A DNA stretch of 64,000 nucleotides from positions 26,653,720 through 26,717,719 of the forward strand of contig CM065174.1 in assembly GCA_033026295.1 (NCBI GenBank), given 5' to 3'. The position numbers and the translations under genes were made by a program. The notes beneath the pieces were generated by a model. That model saw nothing but the letters and a program-made list of their open reading frames with translations, was not told the DNA's origin and did not search any database. Shown here one piece after another: positions 1 to 13,600 of this stretch; positions within the stretch are counted from its first letter, which is position 1, and every line of letters begins with the position of its first letter. Source of the DNA: Channa striata (taxonomy: Eukaryota; Chordata; Actinopteri; Anabantiformes; Channidae).

Positions 1-1718
1 CGCTTGCTTTGGCCTTGTCCTCCACAGCTACCTGTTCATCCCTGAAAACATATATTTCACCAGTAGGCATGATTCGCAGCTGAGCGCATCTGTCTGAGCT
101 GCATTTTACACAAGCTGTGTGTGAGTGTGTGCACAAGCCCCTGGCAGTCTGGGACATCTTGTGCCTGTCACTGAGATTGCTGAGCGCTTCATCTGCCACA
201 TGTGGCTGAGGTGACAGCTGAGTAGCTCGCCTTGCCTCACACGACCAGCAAACTATTACACTTCTTTTTAACATGCCCATAGATCAGCTCGCACCAGGGA
301 TAGACACACAATTCAATTTACACTTTCATATTTACCATCTTATATTTCACAAAAAAAAAAAAAAAGACTCATGTTCCACATGGCAGATTAGTAGGAGTTC
401 AGACGATGTTGATTGGCGAAGCGCTGGAACGCTAACTCTGCAACGTGAGCAACGAGATGACACAGTCACCTGAACTAACGGTTCCTCCAAGTGATGTCAT
501 CAAGAGGCGTTTCTCAGCTAGAAGTGGAGAGATATTTTTCTAAAGGGAAGTCAGAGGGAAGTTTAACGCCATTTATGTGCATGTGATACCCAAACTAGAA
601 CCTAAAGAGCAGGTTCATAATCAGTGAAGGCTCCTTTAAACCCGAAGTGAATGTCGTTATTTATTTACATTTATTAAACACTTGTTATACATTTGATCAT
701 ATCGAGAAGGTTTTCAAATTTAACCACAAAAACTTCAATATTTATATACAATTGTTTGTTTTTTTAAATGTGCCACCTACTCTGGGTGTGGCCACCCCAA
801 TAAAATATTAAAGATTTCTACATCTGCCCCCTGAGCGCCCCTTACAATTTAAGGAAGTCTTTATATTGTTTTGAATGTCTTCAGGTGTGAGTATTTCTAT
901 AAAAACATTCATCTAATGCTGTATCTGTAATTTTGGTTAATTGAGGCGACAGAAAAACAGCATTACACTGAAGCATGTTTACCATTCACACATTAAAACT
1001 GACGTCCTACTTTTAGAGCCTTTATTTCAAAAGTCCATAAAATGATTTGTACTATACACAAAGGAGTGTCCCTCCACCCTTTAATTGCATCGTAAGTAAA
1101 TGAAGCCCACACCGTGACATTGTGAATTTAAGAGCCAGTCAGTGCTTACAATTATTTCCTCGTAATGATTCCCATGAAATCTTAAATAATCCTGCAAAAT
1201 TTCCTCACATTGACACAAGCTAGTAAAAGCCATGTTATGTGCTTAAACTGTAGTGTCTGTACAGTCTGCTGCCACGTGAGTGTGGCACAGAATCCAGGAT
1301 TAAAAGGTTGTGGTCTGTGTGCGTGACGTGTTCACGCTAGTGCATGTGCAGGTGACAGTACGGAAGACAGAGGAATCAGTTTCAGTGTCGGGTAACAGAC
1401 TAGAAATGGGTTGCGGGTAAATTCAATATCGATATGTGACTTCAACATCGGCTCAAAATTAACATACAGGTATGTACACATACACGCACTCAGATTAATA
1501 ACTGAGCAGTGCTGAAAGTCAGAAATGTCAGTACAGACGTGAGAAATAAGATGGAAGATTTATTTAGCCTGGTGCATTTTTTTAGAACTCCAGATTCCAA
1601 AAATCATGAAGTTACTGGAAGGCGTAGTAACTTTATTTATTTATTTATTTTCAAACCGTCTTATGGACTGTAGGTCAGGATTAACCCAGACACCATCAGT
1701 GTCAAGGTTTAAACTGCC
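1..1718. other. non-coding, AT-rich
   Basis: No exon with convincing homology. Contains a poly-A run near 350 and a TTTA simple repeat at about 1632-1651. It lies in the region where the missing 3' brip1 exons might have been expected; I found none. Confidence 0.5.
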
Positions 1719-1796
1719 ATGGACAGAAAGGCTGTCGAACGGGGAAGGAAAGAAGCCCTTGCTGCTAAAGCTGGACTAAAGCTCCGAGCTGACCAG
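1719..1796 (+). CDS. candidate small gene, exon 1
   Basis: Codons 1-26, ending GLKLRADQ, before a gtgaca donor. Strong Kozak context and alanine/lysine-rich composition look coding; the donor is weak. Confidence 0.4.
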
Positions 1797-4700
1797 GTGA
1801 CATTTTTAACTCAGATGACACAGAATTATTTGTCTGAGCACAAACACAAAATCTGACACTGAATGTGTAAAGCAGAAGTTAAAAACCCTGCACACTCTCA
1901 TGCTCAGTAGTGGCAGGTAGCAGCAGTTGTGTTGCCAGTATATCTGTGAAAGCAATAATAAAAAATTCAGAGGGTTACCTCTGAATTAGGGATGAACAAA
2001 ATGGCCAAAAAATTTAATTAATTCCCCATATGATGTATGGAACTTAGAACAAAAATGTTACATAACCCATATTACACTGCTTTGCTGTAATGCAATGTGT
2101 GTGACAATAAACCCTTTAGATTTTTGGATTTAGGCAATTTATTACAACGTTTCAATACTAAACTTTGAATTAATAAAATAATTCGATAGATCGCCCCGAC
2201 CTTCTCTAAACTTTAGTGCACATGTTCAAACTATCAGCAAGGCAGCTGAAACTTATTGGGTGCATTGGGCGCTCTGAAAGGGAAAATGACCCCAACGTAT
2301 TTCAACGCTGGTTACCGAATGGATAAAAGAAGCTACTTAATTTAAGTAGACTCTACTAAAATATCAGTGGCACAAAACCAAAACATCGAGTGAGCAAGCT
2401 AGTGAACTCTGCCAATTCTGCCAATAAAAGTTGTCAAATATGGCAAATGTAAATGCTCCGCACTTTTGTCAAAGCACTTCACACTGCTTCTTTTTTACCC
2501 AGTCACACTCACAATCTCACACACACATACACAAGGTTGAGATATGAAAACAAATGTTCACACTGTCTGAATTAATTTACTGAATTCAAGATGTGCCAAG
2601 TGTAAAGGGAGGTGATGACACATGTCAACTTTTGTCTGCCGAAGAAAAACTCAGAAAGTAAACTTGTGCACACATTTCCTGTATTTTCTAATTGTGTCGT
2701 AATGAAAGGAGGAGTGTTACAGGTTCAGTGGGCCGCCAACGAATGGCCAGACGTGAGGCAGAGTCGGAGTGTGCAGGCTTCTTTCTCCTTTCACGTCTCG
2801 CTGTCACAGACACGGCGGCCCATCACAGGGAATTCCTCTTACGGTGGAACCGACCATCGTATGCAGCAGCACTGACTGTCCAACAGTGAATAGCTCAGTG
2901 CAGTGCTGCCGCTCCGTCTGTGATAGTTTTCTGTTATATTACAAGGCCAGCGGAACGGATTTGACAGCCATTAGTTTCACTGTCGCCACTCTCTCGAAGT
3001 TCAAAGACCGTTACAAACCCCCGGGGCTTCTCTGGGGGGCACGCTACCTGTGTCCCTGAAGGAAGCGACAAGAAACCAGAGAGCACAAGAAGAAAAAGCA
3101 AAGCTGAGGAATTAAAGAGGACAAAGACATATTACATCTTACAAACCATATCCCTTTTCCAATTACTAGGTTCCCATATGAAACTTTTAAGAATAACTGT
3201 AACTATACGCTGCATTATAATTTCACTGTATCCTAATATAACCTTTGCTCTGTTGTATTCTTTATTTTAATTTTCATCCTTTCCATTTCTGAAGCCTTTA
3301 TTAATCGCTACAAAAAAGTACAAAAATGAGTTCCAGTGCTTTCACTGACTGATTTACTTTTTTCTGAAACACATTGAAAAAAAACTGTGACAGGAGCTTG
3401 TTTACAACCGTGTCCATCACCTTTACTTTTAATTTAACAATCATATGGGAACTGAGGATTCCAACTGTTGTGGAACATTCGCCCATTCATGTTGGATACA
3501 AGACTTCTGCTGTTTAACAGTCTGCGGTTCCATTACCCTGGTATTGTACTGCTGAAATATGCCATCCATCTTTCTAAAGTCATATGTGGAATAACAGAGT
3601 CAGTAGCATGAGCAAAATTAGCATTTACTTGGGGTTACCGGTTACTTGATTCCCTCGCTTGCTGAAGCCACTCATTTGCCTACGAGAGTTTTCACACCAA
3701 TAGCATTTGGATCTCCAGGATTAGGGAGCGCAGCCTAAACAAGGATCTAAACTGGACGTCCGTGCGTGAGGTACCAGGAAAGACAAACGTCCAACAGCAA
3801 ACAGCTGTTGGTAAATGTACAGCAGAGGAGACTGGCGAAGGTTGCAACATGGTGCAGCCGCAACTCCGATCAGGAATGAGATACAGTCGTTCATACGGTG
3901 TAACTTCTCTCTCATCAAAAAAAAAGCACAATTGAAGGCGATAAAGTCTTTTTTTTGACATACTGTCTAAACTGTTATTGCCATTGTACAGTCAGACCAT
4001 TTTAATCTGTGTTTTCGTCGCTTCTAATGTGCTAGAATGTGTCAAGTCTTTTGTGTAAAGCTAGTGTAGCAAGTTTTTTCATGGCTGTCAGTATAGGGAG
4101 AGAAATCCCTGCTGGTCGTAACATAAGATTGGAGGTGAGCCGGCACTCCTCCATTAAAGAATGATTTTAATCCTATTTTAAACAATGCTGCAGTCATCCC
4201 GTTATGGGGTCAGTTGCAACATTTGACTTTGTCTATTCAAGTCTAACTTGTGCACAAATGGTTTCACGTAGCAATATTAAATCAGTGTGTGCTTAGCTGA
4301 GAGATACGACTTCAAATGTTGTCTTTCTAGGATTAACTGTCTCTGAGAAACTGAAAGAAATGCAAAAGGTGTTTCAACCGTCCCAGGTCTCCCCTGTGTT
4401 AATGAACATGAAACAAGTCTATCAATGGCCGGTCATCACTCTGCTGCAACTCTCACAGTTTTGTATTGAACATCATCCTGAGCCACTTCCGCTAAAGTAA
4501 AACATGTCTCAAAGCAGCAGGTTCACAGAATGAGGTGTGTCTCACACTCAAAGGGAATCGGTGTGCTGCACAGCACGGGTACGATTGTTCTATTATTTAA
4601 AGCTCGTGCATTAGACAGAGATTTTTACTGCACAGCAAAGTGGAATCAGGGAAAGAAATGGAACCACATGTTACAGCAAATTTACTAATATTGTTTCCCC

Positions 4701-7700
4701 TAAAGAACCAATTTTTCCATCTGTCTTTGTTCCTTTAGTTTTTTTACGTTTTGTTTCATACATCCAATAAGGTTTGGAGCAAATGTAGGTAAATGTAGAG
4801 GGTGTCAGAAGGGGCCATAGCCACCGCTGGTTTGTGTCCGGCCACCCCACACAGAAATATGATGCAACAGTTGCAGCTGCTCCTCAACATACATGTGCAT
4901 TAACTAATTCTTAATGAACTGAAATTAACTGATAAATGATGAAGGAAAAAGGCCCTAAAGAGTCATTGGAAATAGTCAAAAACTGAACTTTTAGTGGCGA
5001 GGAATGACTGCCCTAAACCTGAAAATGATCTGAAAAAAACCTGCCAAGACCCCAGTACGACCAGACCTGCCCTGTTTATTACCTGTACACATGCAATTGA
5101 ATCACAGTGTTGGCACTGATGCACGCGATAGCGAGGGTCCTCACTTCTTGTCCCAGAGGACCTCTATCCGGCTTGATTACTCCCACCCAATTCGGATTTT
5201 CAGACTTAACTGGTTAGAAGCTGGAAGACTGCTCAATAGTTAAAGCTGCCGTAACAAAGGTAACTGGGAAAATGATTGTGTGACACAGCATATGCGAAAT
5301 GGTTTGATTTGAAATGAAATATGTGAGAGGAATTATAAAAATCTGACTTCAAACCATGTCACCATTTGAGCCACTGGTATCATACTGAACAGATTACCAA
5401 GCAGCTTGACCGACCCAGACGACTGAACCTTACACAGACACAGGAACATGCCAAATTTACTGTGTCACCTAGATTTCATTTTGGTTTGTGGAATATTTTT
5501 ACTAGTTACTATGTATCAGTGAACACGTAAATCCGTGTATCTGTTACCAGGTACGAGTCCCATGGACAAACTACATATAGGAAGAACTATAATAGGACCG
5601 TCTTTGAAGTTTTTCACCCTCTCGTACCCACAAAAGAGCGCGAACACGGAATAAGAAATAGATTAAAAAACAAATCTGATAAAAAAAACAAAGAAGCCAT
5701 GTCCTCAGAGCTGACACAGGTGAAACTGACAGCTTTGGCTAAGGTGAAAGGGTCTGGGAAGCTTCAATCAGCCGCACATCGTGCCACACTGACAGAACAA
5801 GTTAGTGAAAGCTTCATCGTGCTCTGACAGGAGTATGAGGAGGAGTAGAGGGGCAACGAGATGGGAGGCGGGGGAGACTCCGACTTAAAGGTCAACTTTA
5901 TCTGCTAAGGACGGGGCAGACACAGAAACATCGCTCTGGGATTTTTTTTCACGGATCACCACAGCGGGGGGGGCTCTTATGTGGTGTGGGGTTTGCGTGT
6001 ATATTGGAGCGTGTTTGTCTGTGAGACGTATGTGCTGCCTTTGAGGAAGTTTGTCAAAAACAACAGGCATACTTCCATCATATTTGCCGCACGGTGAGTC
6101 CTGCCAAACTTGGCGAAAGAGCAACCAAACATCGTCGGCTCCCATTTGCCAGGCTTTAAGGATGTCATTACGTCCTCTCCAGTGTTCTGTGGGACATAAG
6201 TTTACCATGTTTCCTGTGAACCGTTTTATGCTTTGTTCAAATGCTACAGGCTTGTGTTCGGGTCAATAACTTTTATATGTTGTGTGCTTTATTACTGTCT
6301 TGTTTGCCCAAGGGTCAGCAATTTAAAAAAATACATCCTTTTAAAACGTTCACAGTGATGACGATTTAAGTGCACTGCTGGTACGTTCTGAGCATTTCCC
6401 AGCATGTTCCCTATAATGCAGGCCTGGGCCTTTACAAAGCTTTGCAGCTTATTCCACTATCTAGAGTATATAAAAGGATAAAAAGTGACTTATGTAAAGA
6501 TATTTCTCAAACACTACGACACAAGTACGAAAACAGCTTAATATACATCCACAATATATTTTCCTTCAAGCCATCGATCCTTTATCTTAAATGCTTGGCC
6601 TGTACGGATCGCAGCTACTGGAGCTGATCCAAGCTGTCACAGGGAAAATGGCTGAATACACTCTGAAGAGGTCACTGGGTTGTCACGGAGACAGACAGAG
6701 ACAGACAACCGCTTAAAGTACGCCTCACACCTACAGGCAATCCATAGTCACTAATTAGCCTAACACGTGTCTTTGAACACGGTGAGAACGGTAAGAATTT
6801 ACTCCAACCCAGTGTTTCAATCATTGTCCTGGACGTGTCTTTCCCAACGGTCTATAGCGGGGCCACATCCAGACATAGATGAGCTGCGTTCCACAAGTAA
6901 GGATTGCATTTTCTTTTGCATACGGTGCCTGGAAAAACACTTATTGAAATGATGTCTTCCCTGCTAAAAAGAGTTGTGGGTAAAGGCCCAATCATACTTC
7001 CCTCTGTAGATATTCTGTATCTATAACAACATTTTTGTCTTTCCCCAGTTCACCAGGATCCAGACAGTGGATGAGGCCAAAAATACACGTGGGCTGGAAG
7101 TGTCCCCACCACAAAAAAGGGTAAATCCCGGCAGCAGGATTGCTATTATGTTACTGTATAACTCACAGTTTAACTGCAAATGTGCTTTTTGGTTTACTTT
7201 GACAGTGCTGTATTTTACTGTACTGGAAATGACACACAGAGGATAAAACGGGCAATGACTGTTGACTACTTAAGATTGGCGAGTTGTCAGCCTGCAGCCT
7301 GGACTAGCTTGTTCGTCGCCACTCCACTGAATGACGCCTTTCCTTATTCACAACAAAGAGCGGGAACTCCTGCTAGCAGTTCTGTGAACTATCGCTGGAA
7401 ACCGGACAGTGGTTGGTGGGTGTGGCAAACACGGAAAACCTTTAATTACATAAGTTGTTGGAAACAGTCCATTACAAAATTCCAGTGAAGTCCATAACTT
7501 TGCAGACTTTACGTGAGAAATAGATTATTTTACCCAGGTCCACTGTTATTATGTTGAACCGAAGCATACAGGCCAAGCAGACCCCTATGTTGTCATTTCA
7601 GGTGTTGTACTGGCCACCTCCTCCCACATCTGCTGTCTTTCCCACCTTGTGGGTTCCATGTAACTGCTAATCAACATCTGCTAACCCCACCTAATGAGTA

Positions 7701-10665
7701 TTTGTGTGTTATCTGCTTTAATCACTATTTGTAGAAGACCCCCAAAAAAAATTTACTGTCTGTCTCTTCTCCATCGATACACGTACGTGGCGATGCAATT
7801 ATGGGTAACTGTAAGCCGCAAAGGGTCGCAAAGGCCCCAACACCTCCCAGATCTCAACAACGCGCCATGTAGTGTTGTGCGTCGCCTAACCTGATTGGCT
7901 ACTGGTGAGGGTGGGGATCGAAACGAGAATAGAACTTGAAAAAAGGTGAAGGGAAAAGTAGAACAGGAAATGTGACCGTTTAGACCTGTCTAGATGTTCA
8001 CACTGATTTTATTTAACATTTATATACGTTGTTTTGCATCTTCTGTTGTTGTACTGCTACTTTTTAATCGAAACTATTCATTTTGTTTTCACTGTGTTGC
8101 ACAAATGTGTGTGTCAACTTACGTCTTTTTGTTTCCAAAAATGAAAATAAAAAGAGTCTTGGTTTGAAGGCAAACTATACTTCATATTGGACACAAATTA
8201 TTAGGTTAGTAATTAAAATAGTTTGACAATTTACCATTTGGTCTTTAAAATGGCCACTCCTCTTATCTCTGAAAATATCCATAGATTGCTTGTACGACAA
8301 AGGACAGGACATTGTAGGTTTGTGGTAGGTATGTCTATCAAATAGATCACATCAGCTTTCTGCAGAGGTCTGGAAAGTTCATCAGGTCTATTGTTTCCTT
8401 GAAATATGCGTTTGCCAACAGATGCTGAGTGTTGTGAATTGCAGAACACGCTAATTTATTTTCAGTTTTTCGGATTGTATCCTCATTGTTAAACGCAATT
8501 ACTGCCCTCTTGTCGACAGGTACGTCGGCCGAGCAAGTATGAAAGGAGCACGTGCGAACGTATTTGAGCGTAGGTCAACGATTTACATGTATTGACAGGG
8601 AAGTCTACATCGGCCTTCAGAAAACCCGCAGCTAACTGTGAGTTTGGCAGCAGAATTGCAAGGCATCACAGACACGCCAGTTCACCGGTATAACTGCTCC
8701 CAACAGCATAGGCCTATGACATTGACTCTGTCTAGATTCGAAACAAAGACCACAAATCAAGCTTGAGCTTGATTAATAAAACATTATTATAACAAATATT
8801 ATAATGTTGCATTACTTATGGAATGTCTACTACCACTAATAACCCCCCATTGGGTAATTCCAGCGAAGCACACCATTTGTTTGATGGTTTACCTGCAGGT
8901 CTTTGATGTTTGGAAAGGGGATTCCAATGGTAACAACTGCCCGGGCATTGTCATCTGTAAAGTCTAGCCCTTCGCTTACTTTACCCCTACATACAGCGAT
9001 GAGCAGGGCACCATCTGGAACAAAGCAATCACATGTAGGACATCAGCAAAGAAAAGCCAAGTAACATACAACAATGAACAACTAGAAAGCAGGTAGACAC
9101 TGTAAAGTGTCAGGTGCAACCCTTCACTTCCTTACAAATCAGGTAACTGATTTAATTAATTAATTAAATAATAATAAATTCATTTCAGCATTGATATCAA
9201 ATCGCCAGTTTAGCGGCTTCAGAGTGTCGTAGCAAAGCCTTTGTATAGGAAAGGGAAAAACGTGAGCTTTACCAGTCTCACCTTTTTCCTCACAGTATTT
9301 GATGGCATCATAGTAGGTCTGAAGCAGTTCATCAAAGTCCCCCTTGCCACCACCACGTGGTTCTGTGATCACAGTCTTCTGTTCTTCTAACTTTGTCCAT
9401 AGGCCGGTGTTGGTCCAGCGATCTCGCAGCTTGTCCAGCATCTGATCAATTAACCAGAGTTATCGTGTAAATGCAGTTTTCCTACAGCAGCTTCTGTTGT
9501 AAACTATTACACAGTGCACGTACAACCAAAGCGTCTGGAATGAAACAGCTGAGGCTACAGTTAGTACAGGATTTGTCTCGTCAACACGTTTTTCCTAAAC
9601 CTTCATAAGTATAATGCTTATCAATTCATTAATAAAGCTTTTTGGTTTTTTTAAACACATAATAGTTTAGTGCAATTCCTTTTCTGTGCAACAATGATGC
9701 CAAGTATGGAGAATGATAACTGCACATCTGTATCTTACTCGAGACCACAGAATATACCTGGATTGCATGGCCTACTATGACCTTTGAAACATACATTCAT
9801 ACTCTCAACAGCATAAACTGTAATATTCTTTCTTAGCTTTATCGGGGACCGTGTAAAGGAACATTCATCTCAGATATGGCTATTCACAAAATCCATTAAA
9901 ATCCATTTTTTGTATTCATGAGATAAAATATAAGAATATATACATTACACATTTAGTAATTTTATCCAAAGCGACTTACGATTGAGGTACAAGGCAGCAA
10001 AAATCGAAGTCAAGGAGAAAACATCAACACAAAGTGCTATCAAAGAAGTGTTTCCATTTTGTGAGATGCAAGTACAAGAAAGAGCAGAAAGGAAGCTGGA
10101 TGAACCTAAACGAGAAGGTAGATGCAAAAACATAACTCCTTTTTTGGGACTTCTGGTTATCTTTTCTGAATAAAGCCATACAGTTTGTTAACAGTTTTGA
10201 ATACTAAATTAAGATTAGAGTATAGGATTCAATTTTCTCAAAATAAAACATATTAGTATTTAATCCAATATAAACGTCACTGTTTTTAAGTGTATACTGG
10301 GGAATGCAAACATTGTTTGGGAGAAACAAATCCCAAACAAACAATGTTTTTATAGTTACAGTATTTTTTTAGCTACTTTTGGTTCTTATATCTTCCTCCA
10401 CTTCAAATTGTTGTTTTGTTTAGTATGAGTTTTTCAAAGAAATCTAGTTTCGATTTTTGTGTGGAGTATGATATGCAGTATGATATTTCTTGGTATAAAG
10501 AGCCTCCCTTTAGAACCGGACTATCGACAACTTCAACTGCCGTGTTGCATGTTGCTGGCGGTTTCATTTCTAATAAGTTTTGGTTAACTTTCTTTTTGTC
10601 CTCAGCCTAGGAAAGATGCTTCTGACATTGTAATGGATTTCAACAGCTTAAGCTGGGAGCTGTGA
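1719..10665 (+). CDS. possible small three-exon gene, function unknown
   Basis: I do not recognise this protein. Three blocks, 1719-1796, 7049-7120 and 10606-10665, are all in phase 0 with splice-like borders and join into 69 codons plus TGA. The ATG has a strong context (gccATGG) with an in-frame stop just upstream at 1710-1712. Donor of block 1 is weak (CAGgtgaca). Block 2 has acceptor tctttccccag and donor gtaaat. Block 3 has acceptor tttttgtcctcag. The product is highly charged: MDRKAVERGRKEALAAKAGL at the start, a nuclear-signal-like PPQKRPRK at the exon 2/3 join, and the end DIVMDFNSLSWEL. A polyadenylation signal AATAAA (11145) with GT-rich sequence follows. The unit would overlap brip1 exons 14-15 in antisense. 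Chance assembly of short open frames is possible. Confidence 0.42.
1797..7048. other. non-coding stretch
   Basis: Either 3' flank or intron of brip1 on the minus strand and intron 1 of the candidate plus-strand gene. Only a short SINE-like fragment (2455-2540) was recognised. Open frames here are short and show no family signature. Confidence 0.5.
2455..2540 (-). repeat. SINE 3'-part fragment
   Basis: Resembles the tail half of the element at 34194-34466: caaagcacttcacactgctt here against caaagcgctttacactgctt there, each followed by cattcacactc-like CA-rich sequence. The promoter half is absent. Confidence 0.5.
7049..7120 (+). CDS. candidate small gene, exon 2
   Basis: Codons 27-50, FTRIQTVDEAKNTRGLEVSP then PQKR. 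Good polypyrimidine tract and acceptor before it and gtaaat donor after it. Confidence 0.42.
7121..8892. other. non-coding stretch beside brip1 exon 15
   Basis: Lies downstream of the last brip1 exon found. No coding signal on the minus strand and no recognised repeat; two AATAAA hexamers occur on the plus strand near 8150. Confidence 0.45.
8893..9014 (-). CDS. brip1: brip1 coding exon 15 (motif V), last in window
   Basis: Residues 761-801, with ALLIAVCRGKVSEGLDFTDD (motif V) and GIPFPNIKDLQ. The donor gtaaac follows phase 0. The next expected exon (family segment VELKRQY and QALGRC motif VI) was not found in the 8.9 kb to the left. Confidence 0.96.
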
Positions 10666-13600
10666 AGCCCTGGGAAAGCATCACTAGAGTCAATACAAAG
10701 CCCCAGGTGACGGCCATCCTGCATAAGCTCAATCCCACATACGGCCAGTGGTGCAGTACCATCACAATAGCAGAAAGCTTTCGTAGCTTCCGCACAACAA
10801 TCCACAATTCACATCCACACACCTGCCCGTTGTGTTACTGCGGTTTACTGTGCGTGCGTCAACATTAACCACTTCAAGGGTAGTCACGGGTTTAAATTCC
10901 ATTGTCAGACAGGGGTGATTGGCTCAAATCTGCCCCCTCTCCTCCAGACATGAAGAAAGTCCCCACGGACTGCTGCTGTCTGTGTGTACACCTGGGCTCT
11001 ATAGGTTGAAGACTTCAGCCAGTCATGGACTGCAAAGCAGAAAAGAGCCAGAAGCGTTTTGCAATTCACATCTGGCTCTGTGTCCTCAAACAGCACTGAT
11101 CCTTTTGCATGAAGGAAAGAAAGCAGGTTCGTTTAATCCCCTCCAATAAAGTCACTGTTGCTGTTGCACTATTATTAGTGCAAAAAGTCAGCAACTCTCA
11201 AAGGAGGCAAATTGATCTAAAAGCCCTCGTCCTAGTATCTAGTACCTAGCCCCAATCATATCTGCTGTGCACAGATTATATCCATGAATAAACATGGCTT
11301 CACAATTAAAGAGCGGCTTCGCTGGCTTGGAGAGTGGAAATGTCAAAAAAGAAATTCTTCCTGTGGTCAGCAGGAAGCTTCTCAGTGTCATACTATAAAG
11401 CTTTCAACAGATATATGTACATGATGTTATGAGATGGGAGGAAGGTCAGCATTTTGTCCTCAACAGTAAAACCACTCTGCGTCCTTGTATGAGCAGGTCA
11501 AGTGTCCTCGAGTGCTCCCCCATACACCATGCGTGTGCAGCAGGGAGGAAAATGTCAAGCAGGAAAATGAAACCGTTTTCTGCAGGCACACTGGTAAACT
11601 GAGGAATGGGAAATATTTCAGCAGGATGGTGCCTCCCAAAGTAAGTGAGGCCAAGATGTTTGCATCAATAAAACATGCCACATTCACTAAATATTCAGTG
11701 TTACATTGACAAGGAGCCTCCTTTCGTGCATCTTCAACAAAGGCAAACTGTCCTGCAGTTGTTTTCCAGCGCAATCTTGAGCAGAGCACGAATAATTCAT
11801 GGTATGTACTTTAGAAAGATCTACAGCTAAACAAAACAGCCATTATCTGCCAGGCTGCACTTGGAAAGGAGCTGATTCCATGCGGACGAGACAAGGGAGG
11901 GAAATGCTCTCACTCACCGAAATGACGTGACAAAGTCAATAAAGACCGAGTTATGACTCATGTTTCGCAGCAAACATAATCTTATCTCAATAAACTTGAC
12001 AGTGCTACAAGTGTGTATTTACTCGCAAATGTTTCTTCGTCGTTAGAAAGAAAATGTTACTACATATATTTTATATTATATATTCATATAATTAAACTAC
12101 AGAACACGAAAGGACATTTCTGATGCGGCTTAATTTCCAGAAATGTATAACAGTTTGGTTCTTTGTACGCAAGTACAATAAGTAGACAACTTTGGCTAAC
12201 CATGATACTTTTTTCCATTTACGGACCAAAGTTTGGCAACATGAATTTATGCACGGCCTGAACGTTGCGTATTTTCAGCTCAGCCATGTGCATCTTGGAT
12301 CTAAGGCTTTGTTTGAAACCATCTTTTAACTTCTCAGCCACATAAACTGGTGGTTGCCGTTTTTAGCAGCAAAAAATCTCCCACACACAGTTTAGAGGCT
12401 CAGAATTGCTGCTGTCCGTTCTCAGTGGACCTGATCCACTGATTTACAGACTGCTTCTGCCAGGAAGCTCGTCTCTTATGTTACGGTTAATGAAGTTACT
12501 GCTTCACAGCTGTCAGTTTATATAGAATAGACACTTCAGTCTGGTAATGGGTTCTGTAAAAATGACTTCTACCTTGCTCAGTGAGCAAGGAACAGAAGGA
12601 CGTTGCTTAAGAACATTGACTGGCCCACCCTGAGCCTGGTTCTGCTGGAGGTTTCTTCCGTTAAAGGGAGTTTTTCCTCTCCACTGTTGCCTGTAGCTGC
12701 TCAAGGGGGATTTGTTGGGTTTTGTCTAAACTGTATAGTTTTGAATTTATTATGTAAAGTGCCTTGAGATGACTTTGTTTTAAATTGGTGACATATAAAT
12801 AAAGTTAAACAGGATTGAATTGAATAATGTGAGGGCCAGCAGACTTGGGCCTTTGCGTTCACACATACACCCCCTCCGAGTTATTATGGATTATGTCTGA
12901 ATTCCAGTGCCTTTCAGAGACTTTATGTCAACCTCCCCAAAAAGTTATGACAATTTTGACACAGTAATGTCATGTCATCATTGCCATTGTGCATCAAGTC
13001 TAGATGACAGATCTCGGTGATCAAATAATCTATTGTTTATTGCAATGACTAACAGATTCTTTTAATTGTGGGTATGTTGTTAATTAGTGGTCCTTATTTA
13101 GCCATCAGCTTTTAAATTTAGCTTTAAGGTGTTTAAGTTTTGTGCTAAATAAAGATAAGGGAAAAGAAGCGACGGTATGAAATCACCATGGCAGCTTTTC
13201 ATAGAGTTGGAAAACCTGAGCTGAGCACAGATCTAACATCCCGCCACAAAAACAGCAGGAGTAGTTCTCCATACACCAGCCTCACTGTGTCTCTTCTCCT
13301 GACATCCTTCTCTGTGAGGAGTAAAATGAACACAATTTAAAACATGTCTGTCATAGCTGCTTTAGTGAGTTTTTAAAAACAAATGTTTTTAATGTGAACT
13401 CCAACAGGAAGTGACTGGTTACTAACCAGCATTTCTACTGAAAGAGACCAGAGATTTATAATTTCCACTAGTTCTATCTTGAATATGTTCATATAAATGG
13501 AGTATACTGTGTCTGATCACAGCACAGTTATTTTCAATGGTTCATTTCCACCTATGATTCTGAGGCACATCCTCAGTACTACCTTGCACTCTCAATAAAA

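Noticed and set aside
1..45. Exon-like minus-strand stretch after ttttcag, reading DEQVAVEDKAKAS
   Set aside because: It runs off the window edge, has no family match, and the brip1 exons that should precede it are missing.
8515..8575. Alternative last exon for the small plus-strand gene (after gtcgacag)
   Set aside because: The open stretch is short; the block at 10606 has a better acceptor and a downstream AATAAA.
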